From assembly GCA_013397075.1 (NCBI GenBank), contig VWZS01003937.1:2842469-2906468 (forward strand): 64,000 nucleotides of DNA. The letters are read 5' to 3'. Within the stretch, counting starts at the first letter, position 1. Every line of letters begins with the position of its first letter. Below the pieces are notes generated by a model. It worked only from the letters and a program-made list of their open reading frames with translations. It searched no databases and had not been told where the DNA came from. The position numbers were made by a program, and so were the translations under genes. The DNA comes from Rhabdornis inornatus. Its lineage: Eukaryota > Chordata > Aves > Passeriformes > Rhabdornithidae. Below are positions 10,181-24,002 of the stretch, piece by piece.

Positions 10181-13100
10181 CTATTGCTTTGGGAAGTGTA
10201 CTGAAACCCTCAGTGTTCATATATTATCCTCCTAAAATAATGCTATAATCTGTATTTCCAAAACATGTAGAAACTCCCACCTACCACGGCCATGAGGATC
10301 ACCAAACATAGGAAAAAATATAGTTAACTCCAACACTTTCAACATTACACGAGGCATTCACTAGATTGAAGTCTAAAATCCTGGTGTCAGCAGGTGTCAA
10401 AGCATATTATACACTTGTGCACTTGTGACTTTTTAGCAATTCCATATGTTCATCAGATCAGTTGTTAAATATGGATTCAGGAAGTACCCTTCTTCATAAA
10501 AAAGGTGTTGCATGAAGTCAAATTTTGTTGTAGAATTCTTAGGACAAGCGCTATTTTTTCACAATCCTTTTTTGTGAGTATTTTTGAAACGTTATTGTTA
10601 GAGCAACATCAATTTGTCTTCTATTTTTCTGAGCTTATGTCAGGGATCAACTGTCCTATCAATTTGCTAATGCAAGGAACAGCATAGCCAGACTCCTGTA
10701 ATAGCAGTTTCTAACCTTTTCAGTTTGCAAATCTAATTTTTTTTCAAATTAGTTGCTTTCTCTTGTTGAGTCAATACAAAGTACTATCAGTAGATATTTC
10801 TTCACAATGTTTTGTGTATTTCTTAGAAATAGTCAATGGGTCATCAACAAATACAGTTCACAGTTTGAGATTTCCACTGTAGAAAGGATACTGATAGTAT
10901 TGATAAATACTACACATGAATCTACTACCACTCATTTTAATCTGCTAATACTTTTTCTTGCACCTTAGAAAAACAAATCGGTTCTGCCATGAGGTCTATT
11001 GAAAAAAGTGATTTATCTCAGTTTGCAAATTAACTGATACTATAAGTTTGTATTTTGGTATCTGTAGCAGTGTTGCTGATTTCCCCAATTATAGTGTGTT
11101 TGTTTGTCCTTTTGGGTTTATCTCTGGTGAGATGTAATGAAATGAAGAATTCTTTCTTCATATTTGCTGAAGGTTTATCACAGACGAATGTTTAGGTGTT
11201 AATTATACAGGCAGGATGCAGGGAAGACTTTCCATGTGTTTCTGTGGGGACAGAATTTAATTTCTTAAATCATGGTTGGTGTATCCCTGAAAATACTCCT
11301 GACTCAGACAGAATTCAGAGTCTGGAGAAGTAGTGACTGAGCAAAGATCTATTTAGATTGATCCCTAAGATAGGAAGTCAGACTGTGGATTATGTGGTTC
11401 TTAGCTTTCAAAGATTGTGAATTTCAAAATAGATGTGCAATACAAAGGAAGAAAGTTAAAATACCCTTAATGCCACTCATTTAAAAGAATTGTTTTAATT
11501 GTTAAGGTTTAATTAGAGATGAGATTAGCTTGTAGGACTTGAATCCGTAAAACTTACTTTTTTGTTTGCTTTATCGGAGGAAATACTGGCTCCAATATTT
11601 AGTTTAAGGCATACTACTTTAAATTTCAAGTTTGTTCTATCTTCTCTTTAAACTAAATAAAAAATTGAAAGATTGCAAACATTGTGCTGTTCAGTTGCTA
11701 CCAAAGCCCAATGGCAATTTTTACTTCTTGTTAGTTGAAAGCTAAAAATGGGGCGAAAAACATACTAGCCGTTCTTGTTTAGGCTGATACTGTGAATCTT
11801 GGGTTTTCTTCTCACCTGCCTCTGTGCTAGGAGATGTAACTGTGTTGGGATGAAAGCTTTGAGATACTGACCTAGGACCCACTGTCTGACAGAGATTGAG
11901 TTGGCCAAAGAAACTTTGCTTTGCCCTGCTCCCTATCCATAAGCAGGTAAACATCCCCTTCACCATGCTGAGAGCCACCCATCAACTCAGCAAACCAAAC
12001 AGAAATTTGTTGAAGTGCTTTCCAAGTGAGACACTCTTGGGAAGGGCTTGCAGATTCAGTTGAGAGCCCACATCTGGACTCACCCATCTGTGTCTACCTG
12101 GGAATCTCGGCCCACATCTTGCATTAACTTGTTCAGGCATTTCCCAGGAATGCAAAGAGGTCCTGACATTCAATGGAGAAGTTTAGACAAGTTTCATGAA
12201 GCTAATTATATACGTGGACATAGAACCAAGTACTGGAAAGAGTCTTATTTTAAAAAATAATATTTTTGTAAGTAGTGCATAGGGATTGGTTTCTGATGGT
12301 TTGGCATGTGTGATTGAATTTACTGGTATGTAATAAGATACAAGAGACATGTGGAAACAATATCTTGAAGATCCTCACCCCTTTTCTGAAATTGTCTGAG
12401 GAATTAAAAAATTTTTAGGACTACACATAAACACATCACACTTGCTTGGGAGTCCTGAATAACAATTCATAGGAAGGAACAAAAACTTTCAGACTTAGAT
12501 ACTTTAAAACAACTATCCAAAAACATGTTCTGATGCTCTAACCATTTCTACAGAAGGCATGATTGAGCACTCTCTGAAAAAATCAGATCTCCTCTTGTGG
12601 TGTCTAGCATCATAAATATCAAATCTTTGTCCCAAAGTATAACTCACACTCACTGATTGATTTTATAGCAAAATATTGAATCTGAGCTAGCCAGAGAATG
12701 CTTATAATAGCATCTTTCAAAGCTTTCCTCCAGATGGAGCATCTGTCCCCGTGCTGCTGTGCCAGTGGCTATAAAATATACTATCACTAGCTCAAAAATG
12801 ATTTTTATTGTGTAAAATGAAACCAGAAGTCTGTTTTGGTTTAGATTATTTTTTCATATATTAATATTAAGCACAGTTTCTCAAACAGGGCTAATAAATG
12901 AGAACTGGCTTGTGCATTATACCCAAGCTTACTGTTAGTGCTGTAAGGGGACAGTAACAGAGCAGTTTTTCAAAACTGAGTCTGTGTTCAAACTGCCTAG
13001 GATCTTATTATTTTAAAACATCAAAATTGCAGACATGCTTGTAATGATTACCTAGAAACTCTGCTGCAAGAATATGTTGTTCTAAAGAAAAGCTTTATTA

Positions 13101-15119
13101 CTGGTCTTTAGCTATGAGGAATCATATACACATAAAGAGTCTACATATTTTTCCTAACCAATTAACAATTAACATACAATTACACTATTTAGTTGAAATA
13201 TAATTTTCAACTGATAAAAAAAGAAAAATCAAACAGTTCATTTTCTGTTTTTCTCTTTTTGTTTCCCATTATCTAATATACAATGATGAGTTTAGCTTAG
13301 TAAAATGTGTGTTCCTGTTTTGTTCAATGCACTATCTGCAAATTCATTACACAGTTATTTTGGAATGTTCATGTTTCTCTTTTTTACCCTTAAAATATAG
13401 TAACCATAACTAGAATGGTTTCTTCAGTGTTAGAACTCCAATTATGAGTGCACCCAAGATATACACTTTCTATATACACAACCTGAGGCAGCAGCCTTAT
13501 ATCCAGTCTTTTGATGGAATATCCCATTCTGTTCCCATGTCAGCAGTGGAGCCATGGCACAGGACTTTATTGTGAAGCTGTGAAGAATACTGTGAATAAT
13601 TGCATCAGGAGTAAAAAATGCTTAACTTCCCTAAATTTCATGGAGCTGAGCCTTTTCACATCTACATGTTTGTGCTGTGTTACACCCAGGAGAGTCAGAA
13701 TGACTGTCTGTCCAAGTCTTAATGATTTCAGGACTGTAAGGTGGTAAATGAACAACTTTGATCTCATGAGAATCCATAAGGGTTTAATGAGGACTTAAAT
13801 GCAACTTCCACCTGTCCCAGTAGAGAACTGAGTTTCAGCTTGTGTTCTACATGCCTTGATCTTGTGCTACTCATCTGGCTCAGTAGAGAAAACAATCACT
13901 GGTTTCAGTGGGAATCAGATCTAGTTTCTAATACTGCTTGTGTTAATCATGGAACAGATTCATCAGGGAGTTGGCTGGTGCAGCATTCAGCTGCAGCACC
14001 TCAGAAGCAGCTTCCATGTTTACAACTGGTTTTACATTAATCTGTAAACATTTCTAGACAACAACCTCTTCTCACATCTTGTTAAGCTAGTGGAAATGAC
14101 TGTTTTCCTACCATCCCACAGACCTGAAAGATCAATGAACATTTAGACTATAATAGCATTTCTAGAAGATTGCTGCCACAGTTACCTTTCCTAGTAGCTT
14201 ACGAGGAGTCTGTCAAACCAGAGTTTGATTCCCCAGAGAAGGGAATCTGCTCAGCTATGTTCTAAGAAATATTCACCCAACGACACTACAGTTTTGGTTA
14301 AAGGTACTGAGCCAGTGACACGAGAAAATTTTCCCTTGAAATGATCCATTGTTTTCTACTCTCTGGAAGCGAGCAGAACTCAGCTATTCAGCTAAGCCTT
14401 ACCTTATGCCTAATTGGAATGTCTGATTACTCTTCTGTATATAGTTCAATTTGTGAAAGAGAAATGTCAACCATCTATGACTGCTAAGAATAGATCCTGT
14501 GCCTGGTATCCATTCTAGCAACATGCTTGTTCCAGTGAAGAGAAGCCTCTCCATAGCAATTAGTAATTTCCTTTAAATGACAATTTCTTCACTTTACACT
14601 TGTCCCTTCAGTAAGGACCACCTGAGAAAAGAGTTGCTTGAGAAGGAAAGGAGACCAGACAGAGGGTTGGGTTTCTGGAGAGCAGCACGCATGAGATTTA
14701 TCAGCTGGACAAAGAAATGTCAATTTGGCCTCCAAAGCTGAGCATCTCATATCACTTTGGAACAAACCCTCTCTAGTGCTTGAATTGAAAAATTACGGTT
14801 TTCTTGCTACAAATAAATAATGCTTTTTACTCTCCTTTTCCAAGCTTCATTCCCCTACTGAACACTAAGAAAATCTTATCCCACAAAGCTGCCAGGTTTA
14901 AGGGTAGGAGAAGGGAACATGCTTGACCCAGAGGAAAAGGAGAATTAAGTTTTAGTTCATAGCAAGACCTTTTTATCTGTGTTAGGTCGCTCCGGCCAGA
15001 TGTCAAACAAAATTTGACGGCATGGTTCAGCATCCCCTAATATGGAAAGGGTGGGTGTGCATTACAGGCAAGGTGCTGTTCTTATGATTTTGAAGGTATT
15101 GATTCTCTCAAAGGAATGG
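10181..15119. other. AT-rich noncoding DNA
   Basis: No gene, RNA or recognisable transposon in nearly 5 kb. Open frames are below 80 codons and show no family motif. Confidence 0.55.
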
Positions 15120-15953
15120 GTGCCCAGCAGAGAGACCTTGACAAATTAGAGGGTTGGGTGATCACCAGTGAGGTTCAAGAAGGGAATGTGCCAGACTCGA
15201 CATCTGGGATGGGGCAACCCTAGATTTTTGGACAGACTGGGGAATGAGAGGCTGGAGAGCAGCACCATGGAAAGGGATCTGGTCAGAGGCAAGTTGATCA
15301 TGAGCGAGGCAACTTGTCTGGTCAGTGGTAAGTTGAATCTGAGTCAGCAGTGCCCTGGCAGCCAGGGGGGCCAACCCTGTCCTGGGGGGCATCAGGCACA
15401 GCATCACAGCCGGGAAAGGGAGGGGATTGTCCTGCTGTGCTCTGAGCTGGGGCAGCCTCACCTCCAGTGCTGGGGGTGGTTTTGGGCAAACCAATAAATG
15501 TTAGAGAGTGTCCCAAGGAGGTCTAGGGGGATGATGAAGGGCCTTGCGGGGAAACCATATGAGGAGCAGCTGACGTTACTTGGTCTATTCAGCCTGGAGG
15601 AGACTGAGGGGAGACCTCACTGCAGTTACAACTTCCTTGTGAGGGGAAGAGGAGGGACAGGCACTGATCTCTGCTCTGTGGTGACCAGTCACAGGACTGG
15701 AGGGAATGGCCTGAAGCTGTGTCAGGGGAGGTTTAGGTTGGATATTAGGAAAAGGTTCTTCAACCAGAGGGTGATCAGGCACTAGAACAGGCTCCCCAAG
15801 GAGCACAGCACCAGCCTGACAGAGTTCGAGAAGCGTTTGGACAATACTCTCAGGCACATTGTGGGATTCTTGGAGATGGTGCTGCTCAGGGACAGGAACT
15901 GGACTCAATTATCCTTGTGGGTCCCTTCCAACTCAGCATATTCTGTGATTCTG
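15120..15953 (+). mobile_element. CR1 LINE, 5'-truncated copy
   Basis: About 830 bases match the 3' part of an avian CR1 retrotransposon. Landmarks in order are 'agagaccttgaca' (15131), 'tggaaagggatctgg' (15267), 'cagcagtgccctggcagcc' (15346), 'ccatatgaggagc' (15556), 'ttcagcctggaggagactga' (15588), 'ggtttaggttggatatta' (15730), 'gtgggtcccttccaact' (15917) and a terminal 'attctgtgattctg'. The element originally encoded the C-terminal part of the CR1 ORF2 reverse transcriptase; the KPYEEQ...LGLFSLEE stretch (about 15550-15600) is a relic of it. Stops and small indels break the frame, including a short internal loss near 15490. The 5' end is missing, as in nearly all CR1 copies, and no target-site duplication is obvious. 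The element is a dead copy. Its start is uncertain by some tens of bases. Confidence 0.93.
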
Positions 15954-16179
15954 CAAAATAATTAGCCAAGTGTGCCAAAGGTCTCTGCATATCTGAGCAC
16001 ATTCAGACATGACAATAACTAGCACAATTTAACTGGAGTCTCCCAAGAGATGGGTCTACCTCACTTACAATTTTTGTTCAGTCTGAAGGCAGTTGAGAAA
16101 ACATAAGCTGAGAGATGCATTTGTGTGTGCTTCCAAACCAAGTTTAATGCATGCCATTCTGCAGTACCATGAGCAAGTC
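15954..16179. other. AT-rich flank of CR1
   Basis: Nothing recognised. Confidence 0.5.
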
Positions 16180-16520
16180 TGAATGCATTTTGAAACAAAT
16201 TATGTTCTGCAGCACCTCAGCAGAATTTAGTGAAAATCACCGCTACATTCTGCACAGAAGCAAAGGATAATTAGTCATGGAATTTGCCCAACACCATGAA
16301 ATGGAAACCTGGCTTCATTTTATCCACTTTGACTTCCTCCCCACCTGCCTATATTTATTACATTTCAATAATTAAGCGGAGCTAGAAAGCATGCCCTTTA
16401 TTATTGGAAAAATTCTAATTTATAGATTTTGTATGTGGTTTTCTTAATTCCTGTAAATAGATTTGCTTAGGGAGAAGTAAATACATGAAAATTAATTTGA
16501 AACCATAATCAGACTATGGC
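16180..16520. promoter_or_regulatory. Candidate conserved noncoding (enhancer-like) stretch
   Basis: This non-repetitive stretch is dense in core motifs typical of developmental enhancers: TAATTAG and AATTAAG (homeodomain-type), TTATCC (GATA/bicoid-type) and several ATTATT/AATTAAT cores. It has no coding potential. This is an impression of texture only; such cores are frequent in AT-rich DNA by chance. Confidence 0.15.
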
Positions 16521-18227
16521 GTACAATTATTCTTTACCAGACAAAACAAGCTTCAAGAACTTTCATGCTAGCTGACTACTGATGGGACAGACTGTTGTTG
16601 AAGAAAAGGATTCTTTCTAAGATCTTCGCACTTTCTTTCCATATCCATATGTGTAGAGATGTTGCCCTAATTTTTCAGTTGCTGTTCTCTTTGGAATCTT
16701 CCAAGTTGAATTTTGGAAATACAATGAATTAACTTTGGGAGCCTGTTTGTGCCATGAAGAGCACAGTGTTTACTCATAGAAATTATGCCAACTGTGTTGG
16801 TATACTGATGGTAATCTTTTCCTGCTGTGTGGTTGCTCGTAACTACCAGATTGTCTCCCAAGACAGAGAGAGAGGTGTTTGTGCAAATTGTGTTGTGTTT
16901 TTTTTTGCTAACTTACCGAGAATTATTACATTGTTATGGGGATACAATATACTTCTGTGAGAAGGTCAAATGAGTCTCATTTGAGACCTCTGGTTCAGAT
17001 CTAGCACAAAACCTGAAAATTTTCACTGCAGTCAGACTCAGGTTTGATACACAGCAACCAAACCTGTACGGAGCCAAATACAGACTTTGGATATGAGAGA
17101 AATATTGCTCCATGTTTGCTCTCAAAGGAGAAAAGCCTGTCATGTGCAAACACTGTTCTGCTGAAATTATCGTGGGTTTAGTTTAATTGGGACAACATTG
17201 GACTCCAGCTTCACAAACTTTTGTCCAAATAAGTAATTTCATACCTAAGCCGGAACAAAACCCCAGTGTAGTTATAAAGTTCTTTAATTCTTTTCTTGTG
17301 TAACAATCAACACATATTATTTTTTATTATAATAATTAGGACTAGAGAAATAAGCTCTAGACAAAATAAAAGCCAATTAGGTATTATTGTTATTAATACT
17401 ATCTGATGATGTGATCTGCAAAAATAATGGGCACATTCTAAATGCCTTGGATGAAAATATTGAAACTTGAAGTAATGAAGTTAACATCTAAATTAAAGGC
17501 TTGATTTATTTTTCTGCAGAATGCCAGGCTGTTAAATGAAGCCAAACCCAGTGGTGTGCCAGTAAGCTAACAGCATAGCACCATTAGAAAGACTTCAGTT
17601 CGATTTATGGTCCCTCTGTCTGAACCTTTTCTGTTTGAAGATGCCTAACTTAAATCTTCACCATGGGTGGCAGGAGTGTGTGAGAGGGAAAAGGCTGCAG
17701 TTACTTTTCTGGTCCCTCTTGCAAAGCAATGGCACAATAGCACCAGTCTATAGGGGCTTTCTTCATGTTAGGCAGAAGTAGACAAACTGTCTCCTCTTGT
17801 TCTAGTCACAGCATTGCTTTCTTAGGGAGTTGTTTCTCAGCTTGAAATGTTACAAATAATAAAATGGAGCATTTTCCAATCCGGAGTTCTTTGGAAGTGA
17901 ACGTGATGTAAAAATTATTTCTGACTGGAAAGAATAATTTTCCTTTTGCTGTTTTAACTATTGGAACACAAGAAAGAAGGAATCATGCTCAAGGAATAAA
18001 TAAAGTAAAAGATGGGGAAAAACTCTCAAGCATTTTACTGGGCAAGTAAATTTAAAAAAAAAAAGTCAACCCCATCAAACCAAAACAACTTTCACTTTTG
18101 GAGTCCCTGTGGCTTAATTTGGTATTTTGTCTTTCTGCTGAAAACCTCAAAAAATATAGCTAGGCAATTTCTCATGATAACTGTTGGACAAAATCCCCTT
18201 TACTAGCAGAAAGATAACACAAACTTT
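16521..18227. other. AT-rich noncoding DNA
   Basis: No feature recognised. A small inverted repeat, CAAATGAG-T-CTCATTTG, lies at 16966-16983. Confidence 0.5.
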
Positions 18228-18788
18228 TTGACTCATTCTGCTTCACGTTTTGAAGATATAGCCAAACCCTCCTGCTTATATTTCATACTACAGCAGCACA
18301 GACACTCGAGGGAGAAATATCTTTCAGTGTACTCTTTCCCTGGAAGTCATTCAAAACAGGCATGGTGCCATAAGCCAGCATTGTCCTCTCTTTGCTTTCC
18401 ACATCTGGCAGAAATCCCTGCTGTCACTCCCACCCCATCCTATTTTACCTCCCCCTGGAATCTACATGGAGGGTTGTTTTTTCATCATTATTGTAATCAG
18501 TCATACAACCTTCTCAATCTGCCCAGATTTCTCCTCTTAATACTTGCCTACTTGTCCAAAGTCACCTTCTGTGCCCACCACTGTATGCCATCGAGACAAC
18601 TGCATCTATACTGTCTCATGGGGTGTCAGGAAGGTAATAAAGCCATGACTGTACATTGCATTGAGACCCTGAGAGAAAAATCAATAATAAAAGCATGCTT
18701 AACTAGCATGCATATCATAATGTATAACATTGCTGGACAGCAAAATGCCCTGGAAGATGAAATACTATTGAATCCATCTAAAGGATGA
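18228..18788 (+). other. Longest open frame in the window (186 codons), unrecognised
   Basis: This plus-strand frame starts at an ATG and runs 186 codons without a stop, clearly longer than any other (the next is 149). The predicted product is rich in Ser, Leu, His, Cys and Pro with a short hydrophobic part near RFLLLILAYL (about residue 100-110). I recognise no domain, signal peptide or family. The coding strand is pyrimidine-rich in its middle, which by itself lowers stop-codon frequency because TAA, TAG and TGA need purines. There is no clear promoter, splice sites or polyadenylation context tied to it. A chance frame or part of a noncoding RNA is more likely than a gene. Confidence 0.12.
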
Positions 18789-18811
18789 AATTCTGCACTT
18801 TCTCATATTAA

Positions 18812-18863
18812 AAATATTTTTTTAAATTTTTTTTTCTTCTTTTTTTCTTTTTCTTTTTTTACA
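18812..18863 (+). repeat. Polypyrimidine (T-rich) tract
   Basis: A run of almost only T with a few C and A, just after the long open frame. Simple low-complexity sequence. Confidence 0.8.
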
Positions 18864-21800
18864 CAGCTGTTCTCTGGTATTTAGAAGTTTGTTTTAGCTA
18901 ATTCAAACACAGCATAGACAGAGTAGCTACATATCTGCTTTAACTTGCACCACCTGCCTTATTTCCCTTGCCTGTACGTAATTCCCCATAAACCTCTCAA
19001 AGCCTCATGGTTGAAAGTTTTGCTCTGGGTGGTTAACTAGACAATCTCGGTTGTGTGGGATGTCCTTGAATCTGCACCCTGCCTCAGAAAGTTCGGGAAA
19101 GCTTTTGGGAACTACTTTTGTCCCATCTTTTAGGAACCCCACAGAAGAAAAATAGGTTTCCTGCTGGCTTTCATAGAACATCTATGATTTTCTCTGACTC
19201 TCCATCCCAAGCTATGGTCCTAGGAAATAGCCTATACTAGTGCCAAAAAGGATTAATCAGTTGGGTAATCAACAACATTGATAACAAAAATAACAACATG
19301 GTCACTTTAAACCCTGATCTCTGTTCAAGCTGAAAAACTTCCTTTTTAAGAGCATTCAAAGAATTAAGAAGTATCCAAAAAAAAAAAAAATTCATTTGTA
19401 GGAAAAAAATTGAAATTGGTCAAACCCTCTTATCCTTACTTGGGCCGACTAGGGGAATTTTCACTGAGAAGTGAAAAAGGAAAAGCATATTCCCCTTTAA
19501 GGTAGATTTTATTTTTACTAAATAATTCTTTAAAGCTGAACTTAATTTCTCTGCAGAAGGAGACCTCTGCTCAGGAACACAAATTTTCCCAACAGAAGTT
19601 AGACTTATTTGCATTTCCATTTTTTTAAACCAGAGAAATAGTCTCTTTTGAAAAATAATATGGCTTGCTTATACTTACATGAGGACAGCCTGTTTTCTTT
19701 TTTTTTTTGTAACTCAACTGTTTGCCAGATATTATAAATTTTTCCTTTTACTCCACAAATATTTCTCTAATTCTGTCTTTGGCTATCAGAAAATCATAGT
19801 ATCATGTCTAGCAAGAACATCCCTTTCAAGCATTTCAGTGCCACAAGCTTAAGGCAGTATTATGTCCTAGGCCTAATACCCATGATTTCTGCCCTGATCT
19901 ACATTTCCTCTTATTTAACCAAACCTCCTTAAGAAACTTTTAAAACATTTATTTTTTTTTCCTATAAGTGTAATCTACCTATATAAATATAAATTTCTCT
20001 GCCTCCTTGCTTTGTCATACCATTTCTGCTTTCTTAGTTCTATAGCTTAGGAGGAAACCAAAAGTAAGTTAGGTCTATGACCTGAATCTTTTCAGATGCT
20101 GAAGCTAGCTAATAAATTCTGCTTAACTCAGACCTGGTATATTTTTTTCTTCTAGAAAATGATTAAGAATATATAATTTTTGTGATCCTCTGTAGGAGGG
20201 TGATACTGGATAGAATTTACATTTATACTAAACAGTAGGGCTGAGTAGGTTTCAGAATTATGACTGTTGTTTTATGTATAACTAGTACAGTCAAATAGAA
20301 ACAATCAATTGTATTAGAATGGAAAAATTTGTTATAATTTTTTCATCATGTTTAGACAACAGGAACAGTTGTAAATAGTTTCAAGGCTGTAGGTAAGGCA
20401 ATTAGAGGAGTATAGTTTTAATGTTGCTGCATGTGGCAGCAGACTGGAAAACATTTAACTTATATAATGTTTCATCAGTCTTTAAATCAGCTTTGGTTTC
20501 AATCAGGATATGCCTTGAGCCTGACACTGTGATACACTGATGCACATGCTCCCTCTTTCAGCTGTGCCCCGTCAGTTAATCAGAGTTGTGTAGGTGACCT
20601 TTCTCTGTATCTTGGCAGGTGGGAGAGTGGCAAATGAATGCACCTTTTTGTACCACTCTTGGCTTAAAAATGAGAAATTTATTCCTGAAGACATCACCTC
20701 TCACTGTACCCTTCAGTTTCAAGTAAATGTTTTTTGTTTGGAGCTATTATGAGAACACTGCTCCTTCTCACTCTTTCCAAATGAGAACCACATGCTGGTA
20801 GCTTGGGATCTCTCAGAGAACAGCAATGCAGTTCCTGATACATGATTTTGGCTGTTTGCATCGACATCTATCTCAAGGGAAGCAGTGAAAAACTCAGAAT
20901 GACAACTGTTCTATTATAAATATTATCATCTTGGGAAACAGGTTGGAGAAGTACATAATGAACAAAAGTAATATTACCTAGCCTCCTATAAAAGGACCCT
21001 TTTCATTACGAGCAACCAAAATATATTAAGCTTACATAAGCTGTGACAATAATTTATATTCCCAAGTAGACAGAGTAAGCAGCTAGAGGTGAGACTTAGA
21101 TTTGTTTCATAAATAGAAAAGGGACAGGATGACTAAGATGCATGTGTTTTATTTCCATTCTGACCTGCAGTGGGACTCAGGGTTTCTCATTTTTACCTTT
21201 CTGAATTTGAATTTGCACACCTATTGCCAAAATTCTGTCTGCCAGAATTCTTTCCTCCTTCTCACCTTCCCCAAAATCATGCAAAAACGCTAAGCATTGG
21301 AATCATGTATAGATCACAGAAAACAGGAAATACTGTGGTTGAGGTTGGTATGTGACCTGTCACTCTGACATCCTCAACTGATGGCATTATTATAGCCTTG
21401 CTGAGCAGCACTTTTCTGGAAATGCCCAAAAGACAACCCAAGTCTGAGTATCCCCTGAGTATTCCCCTGAGTATCACAGCCATACTTTAAAATGTAAATA
21501 TTTAGACATTATATGAAGAATAAAATGTACATATATATTTTTAATAAGTTATCCTTTTCCCTATGCTTGTGTTGTGGATAATACTGGATTGCCAAGGAAC
21601 AACATATATATATTGTCATGTGACTGTGCTTGTATGCACAGAAGCACATGTTTTGATCTCACAGTCAAGTATGATAGTATTTAATTCTAAGTGCATTGGG
21701 GTTGACACTTGCAATATTCTTTGAGTACTTTTTTTCATCCCATAAATGGGTACCCTGCTTTTTCTTTTAATTTATTAAAAAAAGCTGAAAATAGTACATC

Positions 21801-24002
21801 CACCTGGGAAAAATTTCTGAATCCAACTTGAACAATATTAGAAGGAAGAATATAATACCTTTCAATCTGTAGCATAAACCTGAACCACTTGAACAACCAA
21901 GCAATTGATAGGAGTGGTGTGTTAATATTTATGGTGCGGACCAGTGCTGAACAGCACAACCTGTGGATTTTGTTAAGTGACAGAAGAATAAAAAGAAAAG
22001 AGTAATAATAATATTTTCTAATTTTGCCTCTTGAAATGCCTTTCTAACTCACCCTCTTTTGTTTTGGTTTAGCAGTTTTCTTTTCATAAGTGGGATTAAT
22101 TTTTATCAAAATTATTTTTTGTATTAATGAAAACAATTTCTTCTTTTTTCTTTTTTCCTCTTATTTATAATAAAATAATTAAATAAAATTATTTTTGTAA
22201 TAATAATTCAACTACCCAAGTTGTAAGATAACTGCAATCATGAACTCAGCTTAATAAATTCCTGTGAGACCCTCCTCTGGTACATCTTACAAGTAGGAAT
22301 GAAGAACCAAAAAACAACCAAAAAACAAAAAAGGATATTAAGAGGAATGTCACATAAATTCATAAATTTTTACAGACAAAAGGAAATGGGAAAAAATTTA
22401 CCCAAAGTTAACTGTGTTTGCCAGAAAATAATAAGTATAATGGTTTTTGCAATATGTGGGGCAATCTGAAAATGTCCTGTTTGAATTAATTGGGGATAAA
22501 GAAAAAAGGTGACCTGGAGCAGAGGTAGGAAAAAAATCTGTTTTTAATGGAAAAATGAACTTTCTGTAAAAAATCGTGCAAGATTATATTTGGAGTTGTT
22601 GCCACATAGATGTTGTGGTTCAACAACCTTGGTCTTTTCTGGCCAACTCATGGACTGCAGAATGAGGGGTGGGCCCTGTATGAAGTATACAACTTATGCT
22701 TTAAGAGACCTAATTTAGCCAGTAAAGATGAAAGCAAATGAAATACCAAAAATAATGCATCAAAATGACACTTTCCAAAAACCGATATTCAGGTTCATTA
22801 TGAGTTTTGACCCAAAATCAAAGTTTTGAGTAATACTTTTTTCTATATCTTTCCACCTACAACATAACACTTGCATCTAAAAGGCCCTAGAAATGAACAC
22901 AGACTGGAGGAACTCCTTGGATACTTATTCAGTAGAAGCAGTGTTAGTGCTTTCACATTTCTACCAGAGACTGGAACACTATGGATGGGATACTCAGAAA
23001 AGTCCATACAGAGCAAGAGCATGTTCTCGGAACACCTCAACACTTCTTTACGTGATGAGAAGCTCATGACCCAGAAAAAATGTCTCTGAATCTTTCTTTA
23101 AACAATACCCACTACAGCTGGGATTGGATGCCTGTTTCCTGGCTACTTTAAACTGTTCCAGCAGTAAACCTCAGTCAATCCCACTTGCAAGTAGAGCTGC
23201 AAGGTAAAGGCTTTGTTTTAATTGGCAGTGCTGTCCAGGATGCAGAAAAGACAATGTGAATGGAACAGGAAGATGCAACAGACCCACCACGGAGAAGGTT
23301 ACAGCTGCCTTGGCATTCACTACACTGCTTGCTGCTACTGATGGCATTCTAAATATTTCCCCCATTTTTTTCCCCTCTCTTTTATTTTGGAAAGAGTCCT
23401 TTGCAAATATGAAATAGCTAATGAATAAGGACACCCACAAATATTTACTAGGGCTGATAAACAATGGAAAACTCAGTGAACGATCTCAGCTTATTTTTAC
23501 AAAGATGAAAAGCTGTTCATGTTTGCCAGGTCTAGAAGCCTCAGGCCATCACCATTAAAATAGTAAAGACATCATCAGAATGAAAAGGACTTGAAAATTG
23601 AGTTCTGGGCCTTGTCTCCACAGCAAAATGCACGTTTTTAAAGAAAAAAAATTGCTTTCAAACCACATTACTCAAGCAAACATGAATGTCACAGGCTAGG
23701 CTTTTAGTGCATTTACCTAACAAGCAAATATAAGCCTCTGGTTGAAGTAATTTCCAAAAGGACCTTTGGCTTCTTACCTGTGAAGATGAATGGAGAAGTA
23801 ATACTATCACTGTTTCTGGTATAGACAGTTTGTAAAAAAGCAGGACTGTGCACAATTATTCACAGCTTTGAAAAGATTTTCCAGAACCAGAGGAGATGCA
23901 GAAAAAAGTTTGAGATGAATTACCATGCAAGGAGAAAAAATAAACAGTACAGTATGCTTAGATAACCAAACATAAGGCGCAGAAACATTTTAAGTGGCAT
24001 GG
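18864..24002. other. AT-rich noncoding DNA
   Basis: No gene found in about 5.1 kb. It contains A-rich runs (19377-19393), a T-rich run (19698-19712), an AT-rich stretch of short ATAAT/AATTA motifs (22140-22210) and three imperfect tandem copies of CTGAGTATCCCC at 21444-21476. Confidence 0.55.

Noticed and set aside
14215..14240. tRNA T-arm-like 'gtttgattcccc'
   Set aside because: No matching acceptor, D-arm or anticodon arm upstream.
15162..15908. Several 95-110 codon frames on both strands
   Set aside because: They lie inside the CR1 copy; only scattered parts of one plus frame reflect the old reverse transcriptase.
19790..19850. Minus-strand CR1 start ('aatcatagtatcatg')
   Set aside because: After the first 15 bases no further CR1 landmarks follow.
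22600..22720. LTR start ('gttgtggttcaaca')
   Set aside because: The similarity to passerine ERV LTR starts stops after about a dozen bases; no partner end found.
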